Part shown: one piece after another, positions 47,815 to 58,210 of the stretch
How positions within the stretch are numbered: position 1 is the stretch's first letter
Layout: each line of letters begins with the position of its first letter
DNA from: Vreelandella zhaodongensis
GTDB taxonomy: Bacteria; Pseudomonadota; Gammaproteobacteria; Pseudomonadales; Halomonadaceae
Direction of reading: 5' to 3'
Assembly: GCF_013415115.1 (NCBI RefSeq)
Contig: NZ_JACCDD010000002.1
Span: 558,001-622,000, forward strand
Length of the DNA stretch: 64,000 nucleotides
The notes under the pieces: generated by a model
Database searches by the model: none
Told to the model about the DNA's origin: nothing
Seen by the model: only the letters and a program-made list of their open reading frames with translations
Position numbers and translations under genes: made by a program

Positions 47815-48582
47815 TTATAGCGATAGCCGCCGAATCATCTCTTTTGCCAGCACACGATAGGCTTGGCTCCCCCGCGAAAAACGAGCGTATTGAGTCACTG
47901 GTACACCATGACTTGGTGCTTCAGCAACTTTAACGTTGCGCGGAATGGTTGTGTTCAGCAGCGCATCCCCAAAGAAGTCCCTTAGCTGCTTGTCGACTTC
48001 TCGCGTCAAGCTGGTGCGTTTATCGTACATGGTACGCAGAATGCCAGAAACGGCCAGCTCTGGGTTGATGCTCTGCTTAATCTGTTCAACGGTGTCCAGC
48101 AGCGCTGAGAGCCCTTCCAGCGCGTAGAATTCACACTGCAACGGAATGAGCACACCATGAGCAGCGGTTAACGCGTTAACTGTCAGCATGTTAAGTGATG
48201 GCGGGCAGTCAATTAACACCACATCATAATCATCAGCAACGGTTTGTAGCGCTAACGACAAACGGCTTTGCCGCTGGTCACTATCAAGCAGCTCTACTTC
48301 AGCAGCAGTGAGATCACCATTCCCCGGTAAGACGTCATAATTCACAGGAAGCCCACGAATGATGGCATCACTTGCTGTTGTTTCTCCAAGTAAAACGTCC
48401 AGCACGCTTTTCTCAAGCTCGTACTTATCGATACCACTGCCCATACTGGCGTGGCCTTGAGGATCTAAATCTACCAATAGTACGCGGCGATCCAGTGCTG
48501 CCAAACTAGCGGCAAGATTAACGGCTGAAGTGGATTTGCCCACACCGCCTTTTTGGTTGGTCAGGGCAATGATCTGGCTCAC
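47815..48582 (-). CDS. parA: Chromosome partitioning ATPase ParA
   Basis: A 255-residue Walker-type ATPase. The deviant Walker A is KGGVGKSTSAVNLA at residues 10-23; LLVDLDPQGHA and VLIDCPPSLNMLTVNAL follow. The start is GTG at 48582, whose G is shared with the TAG stop of rsmG, so translation is coupled. It forms the usual rsmG-parA-parB group near the origin. Confidence 0.98.
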   Translation of the reverse strand: MSQIIALTNQKGGVGKSTSAVNLAASLAALDRRVLLVDLDPQGHASMGSGIDKYELEKSVLDVLLGETTASDAIIRGLPVNYDVLPGNGDLTAAEVELLDSDQRQSRLSLALQTVADDYDVVLIDCPPSLNMLTVNALTAAHGVLIPLQCEFYALEGLSALLDTVEQIKQSINPELAVSGILRTMYDKRTSLTREVDKQLRDFFGDALLNTTIPRNVKVAEAPSHGVPVTQYARFSRGSQAYRVLAKEMIRRLSL

Positions 48583-49247
48583 TACTCAACTCCTTTTGGG
48601 GTCAGGATCAACAGCTGCCGCTCGGCCGTCTCAAAGGGGACGTTTAATAAAAGTCGCGTCTGGAGTTCAACGTAGGCAGGCAACTCTCGCAACTCATCAT
48701 CAGCACTTGGCCCTTTCATGGCAAGCCACTGCCCGTGAGCTGCCGGTAATGTTTGGGTCAATGTAACGAAGTCTACCAAGCTGGCAAACGCTCGGGAAAT
48801 AACTTGATCAAATGCCTGATCATTGAACTGCTCGACGCGTGCTTGGGTTGGCGTGACGTTGGTCAGCGCTAACTCCATCACTGCTTGGCGCTGAAAACGA
48901 ACTTTCTTACCATTGCTATCAAGCAACGTCACGTGTAACTCAGGCTTTAAAATGGCGAGAACTAGGCCAGGCAAGCCTGGTCCAGCCCCTACGTCTAGTA
49001 GCCGAGGGCCATATACATAGGGCGCGACTGCGGCGCTATCAAGTACATGTCGAGACACCATATCTTCAACATTACGCACTGCAGTGAGGTTATAAGCCCG
49101 GTTCCACTTGTGCAACAGAGCAAGTAACCCTAGCAGCTGTTCACGTTGAACGGAGTTAACTGTTAACTCCAGCGCCTTGAGTCCTTCATCTAAACGGGTG
49201 GCAACAACGCTGGGTAGCGTGTTAATCAGCGTCTGTAATTGACTCAT
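48582..49247 (-). CDS. rsmG: 16S rRNA (guanine527-N7)-methyltransferase
   Basis: A 221-residue SAM-dependent methyltransferase acting on 16S r[23 protein letters not shown] is the SAM-binding motif around residues 78-97; [20 protein letters not shown] precedes it. It overlaps mnmG by four bases (ATGA) and parA by one base. Confidence 0.97.
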   Translation of the reverse strand: MSQLQTLINTLPSVVATRLDEGLKALELTVNSVQREQLLGLLALLHKWNRAYNLTAVRNVEDMVSRHVLDSAAVAPYVYGPRLLDVGAGPGLPGLVLAILKPELHVTLLDSNGKKVRFQRQAVMELALTNVTPTQARVEQFNDQAFDQVISRAFASLVDFVTLTQTLPAAHGQWLAMKGPSADDELRELPAYVELQTRLLLNVPFETAERQLLILTPKGVE

Positions 49248-51148
49248 CCGTTAACCACCTCAGTATTGCTAATGAGTCGACGCTTTTTTAAATGAATCAA
49301 TAAAATTGAAACCGCAGCAGGCGTCACACCGGAAATCCTAGCGGCTTGAGCCAGGGTTTCTGGGCGGGTTTCACTAAGTTTCTGACGAATCTCATTGGAC
49401 AACCCTTCAACCCGCTGATAATCCAACTCGGCAGGTAGCGGTGTGGCTTCATGACGCTTGAGTTTATCAATCTCGTCTTGCTGGCGATCAATATACCCCT
49501 GATATTTTGCTTGAATTTGCACTTGTTCGGCGACGGCGTCGTCATCAACATCACCGCTTTCAATACCTGGTAACCCAGTGATATCTGCGTAGGTCAGCTC
49601 TGGACGTTTCAACAAGTCACTTAAGCAATACTCTCGGGGAAGCGGTCTACCGGTTTTTTCAGCAATCTTAGCGGCTGCGGGCGTGTTGGGTTGCACCCAC
49701 ACCGTTGCCAAACGCGCTGTCTCACGCTCAATAGCTTCACGTTTTTGACTAAAAGCCGACCAGCGCTTGTCATCTACCAGCCCAAGCTCACGACCTTTTT
49801 CAGTTAGGCGAAGATCGGCGTTATCTTCACGTAACAGCAGCCGATATTCAGCCCGTGAAGTAAACATGCGGTAGGGCTCTTTGGTACCCATAGTGATTAA
49901 GTCGTCTACTAACACGCCAAGATAGGCTTCATCACGACGAGGATACCAAGCCTCTAACTGCTTAGCGCGACGAGCGGCATTCAAGCCTGCCAGAAGCCCT
50001 TGGGCACCGGCTTCTTCATAGCCGGTGGTACCGTTAATTTGCCCAGCGAAAAACAGGTTGTGGATAAATTTTGTTTCCAGGGAGTGTTTTAAATCCCGCG
50101 GATCGAAAAAATCGTACTCAATGGCATAACCAGGGCGAGTGATATGCGCATTTTCAAGCCCTTTAATTGAGCGAACTACCTGCAGTTGTATATCAAAAGG
50201 CAGTGAGGTTGAAATCCCGTTGGGATACAGCTCATGGGTATCTAGCCCTTCGGGTTCGATAAACACTTGATGGCTGGCTTTATCGGCAAAGCGGTGGACT
50301 TTATCTTCAATCGATGGGCAATAGCGCGGGCCAACCCCTTCGATAACACCAGAATACATGGGTGAACGGTCAAGGTTCGCCATGATAATTTCATGGGTGC
50401 GCTCATTGGTGTGAGCAATATGACAGCTCACCTGCTGAGGATGCATATTCCGTGAACCAAGATACGACATGACTGGAGTCGGCGTATCGCCAGGCTGTTC
50501 TTCCAACGGTGCAAAATCAACCGTTTTGGCATCAATGCGTGGTGGAGTCCCCGTTTTTAATCGATCCACGCGAAACGGCAGTGCACGAAGCCGATCTGCT
50601 AGCGCATTGGATGGCGGATCACCGGCACGGCCACCGCGGCTCTGATCCAGCCCAATATGGATAACCCCACCTAAAAATGTGCCTGTGGACAAGACCACAG
50701 AGTCCGCATGAAAGCGAATACCAGTTTCCGTTACAACACCGCGAACAGTGTCGTTATCCACAATCAGGTCACCCGCCGCCTGCTGAAAAATGGTCAGGTT
50801 AGGTTGATTTTCCAACATTCCGCGAATGGCGGCTTTGTAACGAATGCGGTCAGCCTGAGCACGTGTGGCACGAACTGCTGGGCCTTTGCGTGCATTGAGT
50901 ACACGAAACTGGATGCCGCCTAAGTCCGTGGCTAGCCCCATTGCACCACCGAGTGCATCGATTTCTTTCACCAAGTGGCTTTTGCCGATCCCACCAATCG
51001 CTGGATTACACGACATTTGGCCGAGTGTTTCGATGTTGTGGGTCAATAACAGGGTTTGACAGCCCATACGAGCAGAGGCCAATGCGGCTTCGGTTCCCGC
51101 ATGGCCACCGCCGATGACAATAACGTCAAAGCGGTCGGGATAGTTCAA
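49244..51148 (-). CDS. mnmG: tRNA uridine-5-carboxymethylaminomethyl modification enzyme MnmG
   Basis: A 634-residue FAD enzyme that with MnmE modifies wobble U34 of tRNAs. The FAD-binding motif [19 protein letters not shown] is at residues 11-29; [22 protein letters not shown] and the C-terminal [28 protein letters not shown] are diagnostic. It is the gene nearest the putative oriC, as gidA is in E. coli. Confidence 0.98.
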   Translation of the reverse strand: MNYPDRFDVIVIGGGHAGTEAALASARMGCQTLLLTHNIETLGQMSCNPAIGGIGKSHLVKEIDALGGAMGLATDLGGIQFRVLNARKGPAVRATRAQADRIRYKAAIRGMLENQPNLTIFQQAAGDLIVDNDTVRGVVTETGIRFHADSVVLSTGTFLGGVIHIGLDQSRGGRAGDPPSNALADRLRALPFRVDRLKTGTPPRIDAKTVDFAPLEEQPGDTPTPVMSYLGSRNMHPQQVSCHIAHTNERTHEIIMANLDRSPMYSGVIEGVGPRYCPSIEDKVHRFADKASHQVFIEPEGLDTHELYPNGISTSLPFDIQLQVVRSIKGLENAHITRPGYAIEYDFFDPRDLKHSLETKFIHNLFFAGQINGTTGYEEAGAQGLLAGLNAARRAKQLEAWYPRRDEAYLGVLVDDLITMGTKEPYRMFTSRAEYRLLLREDNADLRLTEKGRELGLVDDKRWSAFSQKREAIERETARLATVWVQPNTPAAAKIAEKTGRPLPREYCLSDLLKRPELTYADITGLPGIESGDVDDDAVAEQVQIQAKYQGYIDRQQDEIDKLKRHEATPLPAELDYQRVEGLSNEIRQKLSETRPETLAQAARISGVTPAAVSILLIHLKKRRLISNTEVVNG

Positions 51149-51219
51149 GAGACACCTCGTCTTGCGCCTTTTGGCACGGATGATGTGAGTCAGCGTATCG
51201 GCGCTGATTTCGTAAGCGA

Positions 51220-51640
51220 GCCAGTATAAACCTCCTGTGGGTAACCGTCAGGTTTTTCCACACCCAAAATAACCTCGTCACTTATTATTAATAACAAAAT
51301 AAAAATATATAAGAGAAGTTCTATTGATGTTGTTACTACTAGTGTGGACAAATTCTGTTGATAACTGAAAAAAACTCAAATTCTTCATGATGTTAAATTG
51401 TTAGCTTTTACATGATTAAACGGCGGAGTGCCTGCGTAGAAGTCGTGTTGAGCCTGTGGATGAAAGTGGTCTTTATCCACAGGCGCAGCTATTGACGTCT
51501 TATCCACCGGCTCATACCGAGTTTGTTACCGCACCTGTGAACATTTCTGCTGACTTAGTATAAAAGCCATTAACAGTGCTCATAGCAGGGATCACAGAGG
51601 AGTACCTGGTGACAGAAAAAAATAGTATCCACAGGCAAAA
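51220..51640. other. Candidate chromosomal replication origin (oriC)
   Basis: The gap between mnmG and a leftward ABC operon carries one exact DnaA box, TTATCCACA at 51473-51481, and seven one-mismatch forms: 51236-51244, 51254-51262 (TTTTCCACA, which fits the relaxed consensus), 51343-51351, 51356-51364, 51455-51463, 51500-51508 and 51625-51633. An A+T-rich stretch at 51281-51312 could be the unwinding element. Position beside mnmG-rsmG-parA-parB supports the assignment. dnaA itself is not in the window. Confidence 0.75.
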
Positions 51641-51671
51641 AAAATGACCTGTCACTACGACAGGCCATTTT
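51637..51671 (-). terminator. Terminator of the glutamate-type ABC operon
   Basis: On the minus strand AAAATGGCCTGTC, a five-base loop and GACAGGTCATTTT form a 13-bp stem with one mismatch, followed by eight T residues. It ends 42 bases after the ATPase gene. Confidence 0.8.
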
Positions 51672-51712
51672 ATGGGCTAAAAAATGAAGAAAAAGAGGCT
51701 GGATAACCTACA

Positions 51713-52471
51713 TCAGTGCTTTAAAACACGCGCTAGGAAGGATTGGGTTCGCTCATGTTGAGGCGTATCAAACAGCTGCTCAGGTGGTCCTTGTTCGGTA
51801 ATTTCACCTTTATGGATAAAGATAACGCGGTCAGCCACTTCTCTGGCAAAGCCCATTTCGTGGGTGACAATCACCATGGTCATACCTTCTTTGACGAGTT
51901 CACGCATAGCATCTAGCACTTCGCCGATCATTTCGGGATCAAGTGCTGACGTAGGCTCGTCGAACAGCATAAGGCGGGGTTCCATCGCCAGTGCGCGCGC
52001 CAGCGCTACGCGCTGTTGTTGTCCACCTGAGAGTTGGCTTGGGTACTTATCCGCCTGGTCGGAAATCCCAACACGCTTTAATAGGCGCTTGGCAGTTTCT
52101 TCAGCATCCTGACGGTTCCATCCACGCACTTTCATTGGGGCAAGTGTGATGTTGTCGAGCACGCTTAAGTGGGGAAACAGGTTGAACTGCTGAAACACCA
52201 TGCCCACTTCTGTCCGAATAGTTTGCAGTGCTTTGCTGCTTTTACCATTAGGCAATAGCTCGTTGCCATCGACATCTAACGTGCCTGACTGGAACTCTTC
52301 CAGGCCGTTAATGCAACGGATAAGGGTCGACTTACCGGAGCCACTGGCACCAATCACCACCACCACTTCGCCAGGGACAATTTCAAGGTCAATATTATTC
52401 AGCACGTGCAGGCTACCAAAGTGCTTATTGAGCTGCTGCATACGCACAATGGGTTGTGTGACATTGTTCAT
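51713..52471 (-). CDS. Polar amino-acid ABC transporter ATP-binding protein (GlnQ-type)
   Basis: A 252-residue ATPase. Walker [10 protein letters not shown] near residue 42, signature [18 protein letters not shown], Walker [15 protein letters not shown] and VTHEM are complete. Sequence and gene order (binding protein, single permease, ATPase) fit glutamine/glutamate/aspartate transporters. It is distinct from the ATPase at 16515, whose signature motif differs (QQQRGA). It is the last gene before oriC. Confidence 0.9.
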   Translation of the reverse strand: MNNVTQPIVRMQQLNKHFGSLHVLNNIDLEIVPGEVVVVIGASGSGKSTLIRCINGLEEFQSGTLDVDGNELLPNGKSSKALQTIRTEVGMVFQQFNLFPHLSVLDNITLAPMKVRGWNRQDAEETAKRLLKRVGISDQADKYPSQLSGGQQQRVALARALAMEPRLMLFDEPTSALDPEMIGEVLDAMRELVKEGMTMVIVTHEMGFAREVADRVIFIHKGEITEQGPPEQLFDTPQHERTQSFLARVLKH

Positions 52472-52482
52472 TGCACTTGTCC

Positions 52483-53154
52483 TTATTGTCCAACGAGGCC
52501 TCTGCGCTCTAGTTGGCGCAGTAGGAGAGAGAGGGTCCAGGTGATCGCAAGGTACATCAGCGCTACCATGAAATAGACCTCTAGGGCTGTAAACGTGGTG
52601 GCAATATAAATCTGCCCCTGGCGCACTAACTCACCCACCCCGATGACGGAAAAGAGAGATGTATCTTTGATACTGATAATACCTTGGTTGCCTAGGGAAG
52701 GGATCATGCGGCGGAATGCTTGAGGCCAAATGACGTAATGAAATGCCTGAGTTCGCGATAGGCCTAGCGAGAGTGAGGCTTCCCGTTGACCACGCTCTAT
52801 GGACTGAACTCCACCGCGAACAATCTCGGAAATATACGCTCCTGAATTAATCGCGATGGCAGCGATACCGGCAACTAACGCATTAATAGGGCCGCCCAGT
52901 AATTGCGGAAGGCCATAAAAAATAAACAGTACTTGCACAAGTATCGGGGTGCCGCGAAACACTTCGATATAGAAAATGGCTGGCCAGCGTAACCAGCGCA
53001 CGCGGCTAATGCGCAGCAAGCCAAAAAAGATACCAATAAAGAAACCAATGGCGAGGCCGCCAAAAGAGATCATTAATGTCCAGGGTATCCCTGGTAGCAA
53101 ATAGGGGATTGAGCGAAACGCAGCCGCCCAATCAAACTGAAAAGTGACTTCCAC
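52483..53154 (-). CDS. Polar amino-acid ABC transporter permease (GlnP-type)
   Basis: A 223-residue permease with five or so membrane segments. [20 protein letters not shown] and the EAA loop [20 protein letters not shown] are clear. The start is GTG at 53154 with AAGGAG eight bases upstream. A strong hairpin separates it from the binding-protein gene before it. Only one permease is encoded, so it probably works as a homodimer. Confidence 0.9.
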   Translation of the reverse strand: MEVTFQFDWAAAFRSIPYLLPGIPWTLMISFGGLAIGFFIGIFFGLLRISRVRWLRWPAIFYIEVFRGTPILVQVLFIFYGLPQLLGGPINALVAGIAAIAINSGAYISEIVRGGVQSIERGQREASLSLGLSRTQAFHYVIWPQAFRRMIPSLGNQGIISIKDTSLFSVIGVGELVRQGQIYIATTFTALEVYFMVALMYLAITWTLSLLLRQLERRGLVGQ

Positions 53155-53200
53155 GTGGGGTTCTCCTTAAAAGCACGACTCGAAAAAATAACGCAAAAAG

Positions 53201-53238
53201 AACACAGGGCCGGGGGCTAGGCCGCCCGACCCTGTGTT
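53201..53238 (-). terminator. Intercistronic hairpin between binding protein and permease genes
   Basis: AACACAGGGCCGGG (53201-53214) pairs with CCCGACCCTGTGTT (53225-53238) with one mismatch; a T-rich stretch follows on the minus strand. Such structures reduce read-through or stabilise the upstream mRNA, letting the cell make more binding protein than permease. Confidence 0.7.
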
Positions 53239-53264
53239 AGAGGTTCAGTGCATTGTGCGATGTA

Positions 53265-54038
53265 TTAATCGTCGCTAGGAGATTCACCGAACCATTTTTC
53301 GTAAATCTCATCGTAGGTGCCGTCTTCGCGCATTGCAGCGAGCGCTTCGTTGGCGGGCTCTACCCACTGGCTACCTTTATGGAAAACGATACCGTATTGC
53401 TGACCTTCATACAGCGGGCCAACCACTTTAGTACGGCCTTCTCCACGTGTTTGGGAGAAGTAGGCAACATTCGGTGCGTCATAGAAAGCCGCATCAACAT
53501 TACGGCCTAATAGAGCCATGTACATGTCGCTGTTGCCAGGGTAAGGAGTGATGTCGGCGTCATCACCTAGCTGTTCTTGAAGAAAATCATAGCTAGTGGA
53601 GCCAATGCGGGTGGCAATAGAGAGGCCGGCTAGGTCTTCAAGGGTTTCAACATCGTCGTTATCAGCACGAACAATGATTTGTAAGCCTGAGTCGTAGTAG
53701 GGGTCAGAGAAATCAACAATTTCAGCACGTTCTTCTGTGATGGTAACGCCTGCAATGGCGATTTCTTGGCTGCCGGTTTGCACCGCGGGAATAATACCTG
53801 CGAACTCCATCGTTGTGAGGTTTACTTCAAACCCAGCACGTTCAGCCACTTCGTTGATGATATCCATATCGAAACCGATCATTTCACCGGTTTCTGGATC
53901 CATCATTTCAAAGGGTACGAAACTTGGGTCTGTTACCACATTTACGGTAGGCGTATCAGCCGTTGCGGAGGTTGCCAAGCTGGCAAAGCCAACGGTGATG
54001 GCGGTGGCAATGGCTGTCTTGGTAAAGGTAAGTTTCAT
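53265..54038 (-). CDS. Polar amino-acid ABC transporter substrate-binding protein (GlnH-type)
   Basis: A 257-residue periplasmic binding protein. The signal peptide ends after ATSATA (about residue 27). [20 protein letters not shown] is the ligand-binding opening; [20 protein letters not shown] and [11 protein letters not shown] follow the SBP_bac_3 pattern. The mature protein is acidic, as expected for an exported protein in a salt-tolerant bacterium. It is the first gene of the leftward operon. Confidence 0.9.
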   Translation of the reverse strand: MKLTFTKTAIATAITVGFASLATSATADTPTVNVVTDPSFVPFEMMDPETGEMIGFDMDIINEVAERAGFEVNLTTMEFAGIIPAVQTGSQEIAIAGVTITEERAEIVDFSDPYYDSGLQIIVRADNDDVETLEDLAGLSIATRIGSTSYDFLQEQLGDDADITPYPGNSDMYMALLGRNVDAAFYDAPNVAYFSQTRGEGRTKVVGPLYEGQQYGIVFHKGSQWVEPANEALAAMREDGTYDEIYEKWFGESPSDD

Positions 54039-54185
54039 TAGTTTCCCCGTGTTTTATTTGGTTAGCGACACCATTCAAAGAAGAATTTTCTAATCAACAG
54101 TATCAGCAACCGTTATTGACCTTTTAACCTTGGCGAGAAACCGCCAAGGCGTCAAGTCACGGGGAGAGGTTACCGCCAACGTTAG

Positions 54186-54539
54186 TTAGACCATGAACGA
54201 AGCACCACAGCCGCAGGTCGTCGTGGCGTTAGGGTTTTGAACACGAAAACGGGCGCCTGCTAGCCCTTCTTCATAGTCAACCGTTGAGCCTACCAAGTAT
54301 TGGTAGGAGAGAGGGTCGACGACCAGTGTCGCATCGCCGAACTCAATAAGTGTGTCATCCTCGGCAACATTTTCAGCAAAATCAAAGCCATATTGGAAAC
54401 CCGAGCAACCACCGCCGGTGACATATACGCGGAGCTTTAGCGCCGCGTTATCCTCTTCGGCCATGAGTGCTTGGATACGTTGTCGAGCGCTGTCGGATAA
54501 CAGTAGTGGGGTTGGAACAAAAGCTTCTGCACCGCTCAT
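54186..54539 (-). CDS. erpA: Iron-sulfur cluster insertion protein ErpA
   Basis: A 117-residue A-type Fe-S carrier. The three cluster-binding Cys are in [11 protein letters not shown] and at the C-terminus [10 protein letters not shown]. It delivers clusters to respiratory and isoprenoid enzymes. Length and sequence match ErpA better than IscA. Upstream on the same strand is argC. Confidence 0.96.
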   Translation of the reverse strand: MSGAEAFVPTPLLLSDSARQRIQALMAEEDNAALKLRVYVTGGGCSGFQYGFDFAENVAEDDTLIEFGDATLVVDPLSYQYLVGSTVDYEEGLAGARFRVQNPNATTTCGCGASFMV

Positions 54540-54654
54540 GGGTACCTCCCGCGAGCTTTAAGAACGAATAATCGGCATTGGAGTGTGATTATGGGTAATT
54601 CCTAGCAAAATGGTCAACTATTGTGTTGGATCATCAAGCAAAGGACAGCTCGCT

Positions 54655-54681
54655 GAGGAGGCGTTGGCAAATGACCTCCTC
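54655..54681 (-). terminator. Possible terminator after argC
   Basis: GAGGAGG (54655-54661) and CCTCCTC (54675-54681) form a 7-bp stem 38 bases downstream of argC. There is no strong U-tract, so it is uncertain. Confidence 0.35.
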
Positions 54682-54718
54682 TCTGAGTTGCCCTCTGCAT
54701 GCTAGTGCTTTGTGTGGT

Positions 54719-55753
54719 TCAAGGCATTAGGGCTGGGGCGTTAAGGCCCATATTTTCTTCAAGGTCAAACATAAGGTTGAGGTTTTGAATGGCTTGGCCC
54801 GAGGCACCTTTGACCAGGTTATCAATGACCGAAAGCACTACCACGGTATTGCCGTTGCCAGGACGATGAACGGCAATACGGCAGGTGTTATTCCCCTTGA
54901 CGCTGCGGGTTTCTGGGTGGCTGCCTGCAGGCATGACGTCAACAAACGGCTCGTTGGCATAGCGCTGCTCAAATAGCGCCTGTAAATCGCCCGACTCACT
55001 CGTCAGCGTGCTATATAGGGTGGCATGAATGCCACGAATCATCGGCGTCAGGTGAGGCACAAAGGTAAGGCCCACTGCACTTGGCTGCATATCACCCAAA
55101 CCTTGACGGATTTCAGGCAAATGGCGATGGCCGGACGCACCGTAGGCTTTCATCGATTCGCTGGCTTCGGCTAGTAGCGAGGCGACTTTGGCACCGCGGC
55201 CTGCGCCGGTAACGCCTGATTTACAGTCAGCAATTAAATGGCCTGGATCGATCAAACCGGCTTCTAAAAGCGGCAGGTAGCCCAGCTGAACCGCTGTAGG
55301 GTAGCAGCCTGGAACAGCAATTAAACGGGCCTTTTTGATCTGTTCCCGATGCATTTCTGGCAGGCCATATACGGCCTCATTTAGTAATTCCGGCGCGCCG
55401 TGGGGCTGGTCGTACCAACGACTCCACTCGTCGGCATCGCGTAGCCGAAAGTCAGCAGACAAGTCGATTACCCGAGTGCCATTGTCGAGCAATTCGCCTG
55501 CTAGCGCGTGGGCCACACCATGGGGGGTCGCAAAGAACACCGCGTCCATTGAACCCAGTGCCTTGGCATCTGGCTCGCTGAACGTGAGCGCATCATAGTG
55601 GCCGCGCAGGTTGGGATACATGTCGCATACCTTCACGCCGGCTTCCGAGCGCGAGGTAATCGCTTCAACGCTTACTTGATGATGCTGGGCGAGTAACCGC
55701 AACAGCTCAACGCCGGTATAGCCGGTTCCACCCACAATGCCAACCTTGATCAC
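54719..55753 (-). CDS. argC: N-acetyl-gamma-glutamyl-phosphate reductase
   Basis: A 344-residue NADPH-dependent enzyme of arginine synthesis. [20 protein letters not shown] is the N-terminal nucleotide fold; the catalytic Cys is in [22 protein letters not shown] and [16 protein letters not shown] are also diagnostic. The start is GTG at 55753 with AAGGAG six bases upstream, giving the conserved N-terminus; an ATG at 55771 is unlikely. Confidence 0.97.
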   Translation of the reverse strand: MIKVGIVGGTGYTGVELLRLLAQHHQVSVEAITSRSEAGVKVCDMYPNLRGHYDALTFSEPDAKALGSMDAVFFATPHGVAHALAGELLDNGTRVIDLSADFRLRDADEWSRWYDQPHGAPELLNEAVYGLPEMHREQIKKARLIAVPGCYPTAVQLGYLPLLEAGLIDPGHLIADCKSGVTGAGRGAKVASLLAEASESMKAYGASGHRHLPEIRQGLGDMQPSAVGLTFVPHLTPMIRGIHATLYSTLTSESGDLQALFEQRYANEPFVDVMPAGSHPETRSVKGNNTCRIAVHRPGNGNTVVVLSVIDNLVKGASGQAIQNLNLMFDLEENMGLNAPALMP

Positions 55754-55965
55754 AAACGACTCCTTGCGCATTTTGCGTGTTAAAACATATCAATGATTAA
55801 CAGCCTAGAGAGATGGCGACAGGCTGTCGAACGGTATCTAGCTATGATACACAAGAGAGTAGTTGCTTAAGAGCGCTACGCAGAAGAAGCCCATGTAGGG
55901 CAATACATTCAGTGGCAAGGCATGATGCCGCTCAAAAACGAACAATTAGTGCAAGGACGGACGTT

Positions 55966-57756
55966 GTGGCACGTTTTTCGCGATCAGACTTTACGCTGGA
56001 GAGTTTTCGCCGCCAATTAGCAAACGTGGATGCTTTGCCCCAGCTTTGTGTGCTGGGTCTGGTATCCGGGGTGATGACAGGCGCGGTGATGGTTGCTTTT
56101 CGCCTGTTGCTAGAAGCAGGCGCTGCGCTCTATATGCCCGACGGTAACCCAGAGGCATTTGAAGGACTCTCACCCTGGCTGCGCTCGCTACTGCCGATTA
56201 TCGCTGTGACGTTAATTGGCACGCTACTCTATCGCCAAAAAGCCACAGCTCGTAAATTAGGTGTTGGTCACGTGATAGAGCGCCTCACCTATCATCAGGG
56301 GCGCTTTCCATTACGAAATTGGTTAAATCAATGGTGGGTGGGCGTTGTTTCTGTGTTGGGTGGGCTTTCAGCGGGTCGTGAAGGCCCTGCTATTCATTTA
56401 GGAGCGGCGGCCTCGAGTGGTCTGGGGGTAAAGCTTCGCTTACCCAATAACAGCTTAAGAGTTCTTGTTGCTTGCGGAACGGCAGCAGGTATCTCGGCGT
56501 CGTTTAATACGCCAATCGCGGGTGTTATCTTTGCCATGGAAGTGGTCATGATGGAATACACCCTGATGAGCTTTATGCCGGTGATTCTTGCCTCTACGAT
56601 GGGGGCGTTAGTCGCACAACTGGTGTACGGCAATGAACCAGCATTCCGCATTCCTGAAGTTGCCCTTGGTTCGTTGATGAACATTCCTTGGGTTGTCATT
56701 ATTGGTTTGGTCATCGGTCTGTTGGCAGGCTTGTTTATTCATATTTCTCGCAGCCAGTACCTCCAACAATGGCCGCTATGGCTGAGGTTAGGCGTGGTCG
56801 GTGTAGCAACAGGAGCCGTCGCTTGGTGGTTTCCCGAAGTACAAGGCATTGGCTATGACAGCGTCGCCGCCATGTTGAATAACCAGCTTGGCGTTAATGT
56901 ATTGCTGGCACTGGTGATTGCGAAGTTACTGATAACGGCGATTACTGTGGCCGGCGGCGTACCGATTGGCATTATTGGCCCTGTATTAGTCGTAGGTGCT
57001 GCCACTGGCGCGTTAGGAGGAATATTAGGCGGTTGGTTATGGCCTGACAAAGCCGCAGACCCTGGGATTTATGCCATGCTAGGGATGGCGGCAATGATGG
57101 GGGCTGTACTGCAAGCGCCACTTGCCGCTTTGATGGCGTTGCTAGAACTAACGCATTCACCTCATATCATGCTGCCTGGCATGCTAGTCGTCGTGGTTGC
57201 CTGTTTGACGTCCCGTCAGCTTACCGGCTGTGAAGGCTTTTTTATTAGCTCAGTGCGCTATGGATTGCATCCGTTACAGCAGCCTTTGATGCAGGCGCTT
57301 TCTCGTGTTTCTGTGCCAGCCGTCATGGAACGTCGTTTAGTTCGCACTGAACGCATGATTACGCTCGACCAAGCACGACGGCTGCTGGAGAGCGGTCCTA
57401 TATGGCTGGTGATTGAGCGTTCCAGTGCAGAAAAGCCGGTGCTAGCGCTAAAAGCCGCAGAGCTTGCGCGCTGGCTACTAGAGCATGATGAGGCACTGCA
57501 AGGGGAAGCTCCGCCAGAAGATGAATTAATTGATTTAGTTGAAATACCGGGCCAGCGGCTCGAGATGGCTCCAATAGGATTGCAGGCAACGCTGTCGGAA
57601 GCATTTCTATCACTTCAGAATAATGCGTTGGGTGCGCTCTATGTCGTGCACGGTTATCGGCCAAAGCAGCAACGAATTTCAGGTATTATTACCCGTGGAT
57701 CTATTGAGCGTTATTATCACTATGTGGATCCCCGTGATGCTGATTCCCAGCAATGA
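55966..57756 (+). CDS. ClC-family voltage-gated chloride channel/antiporter with CBS-like C-terminus
   Basis: A 596-residue membrane protein. GREGPAIHLGAAASS carries the gating Glu, GISASFNTPIAGVIFAMEV the inner helices, and GGVPIGIIGPVLVVGAA the later anion-site loop. The usual GSGIP loop is replaced by GVGHVIE. The region after about residue 440 resembles a CBS-type tail. The start is set at GTG 55966 (AAGGAC upstream); an ATG at 55813 would add a polar leader with no counterpart in the family. It is divergent from argC and upstream of hemJ by 22 bases. Confidence 0.87.
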   Translation: MARFSRSDFTLESFRRQLANVDALPQLCVLGLVSGVMTGAVMVAFRLLLEAGAALYMPDGNPEAFEGLSPWLRSLLPIIAVTLIGTLLYRQKATARKLGVGHVIERLTYHQGRFPLRNWLNQWWVGVVSVLGGLSAGREGPAIHLGAAASSGLGVKLRLPNNSLRVLVACGTAAGISASFNTPIAGVIFAMEVVMMEYTLMSFMPVILASTMGALVAQLVYGNEPAFRIPEVALGSLMNIPWVVIIGLVIGLLAGLFIHISRSQYLQQWPLWLRLGVVGVATGAVAWWFPEVQGIGYDSVAAMLNNQLGVNVLLALVIAKLLITAITVAGGVPIGIIGPVLVVGAATGALGGILGGWLWPDKAADPGIYAMLGMAAMMGAVLQAPLAALMALLELTHSPHIMLPGMLVVVVACLTSRQLTGCEGFFISSVRYGLHPLQQPLMQALSRVSVPAVMERRLVRTERMITLDQARRLLESGPIWLVIERSSAEKPVLALKAAELARWLLEHDEALQGEAPPEDELIDLVEIPGQRLEMAPIGLQATLSEAFLSLQNNALGALYVVHGYRPKQQRISGIITRGSIERYYHYVDPRDADSQQ

Positions 57757-57778
57757 GCCCAATGCCTAAGGAGAGACC

Positions 57779-58210
57779 ATGTATTTATGGGTAAAGGCCA
57801 TTCATTTAATGGCCGTTGTTACCTGGTTTGCTGCGTTGTTTTATTTGCCGCGGCTATACGTGTACCACGCTATGGCGCGGGATACAGGCGATGAGCAAGC
57901 GATGACTTACTTTAAAACCATGGAGCGTAAGCTGTACCGTGGGATTATGACGCCGTCGATGATTATTGTGCTGATCTTTGGTGGCTGGTTGCTTTACCTA
58001 GTGCCTGCCTGGTTTAGCCAAGGTTGGATGCATGCCAAGCTGACGCTGGTGGCACTGCTGATCGCCTATCATCATGTCTGTCTCATTTATTTGAAACAAT
58101 TTGAACAAGCGCGCTGTACCAAAAGTCACGTGTTTTTCCGTTGGTTTAATGAAGCGCCCGTGATTGCTCTGATCGCGATTATAATTCTGGCGGTGGTGAA
58201 GCCCTTTTGA
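57779..58210 (+). CDS. hemJ: HemJ-type protoporphyrinogen IX oxidase
   Basis: A 143-residue four-helix membrane protein of the HemJ (UPF0093) family, which oxidises protoporphyrinogen IX in heme synthesis. Conserved His in KAIHLMAVVTWFAALFYLPR and Lys in HAKLTLV are present. AAGGAGAG lies before the ATG. Its stop overlaps thiD by one base (TGATG), and hemL, another heme gene, lies just beyond, which supports a role in tetrapyrrole synthesis. Confidence 0.92.
   Translation: MYLWVKAIHLMAVVTWFAALFYLPRLYVYHAMARDTGDEQAMTYFKTMERKLYRGIMTPSMIIVLIFGGWLLYLVPAWFSQGWMHAKLTLVALLIAYHHVCLIYLKQFEQARCTKSHVFFRWFNEAPVIALIAIIILAVVKPF

Noticed and set aside
53140-53158. parS-like CCACGTGG core near the ParABS genes
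   Set aside because: Only the central eight bases match; the outer arms do not, and the sequence overlaps the RBS and GTG start of the permease gene.
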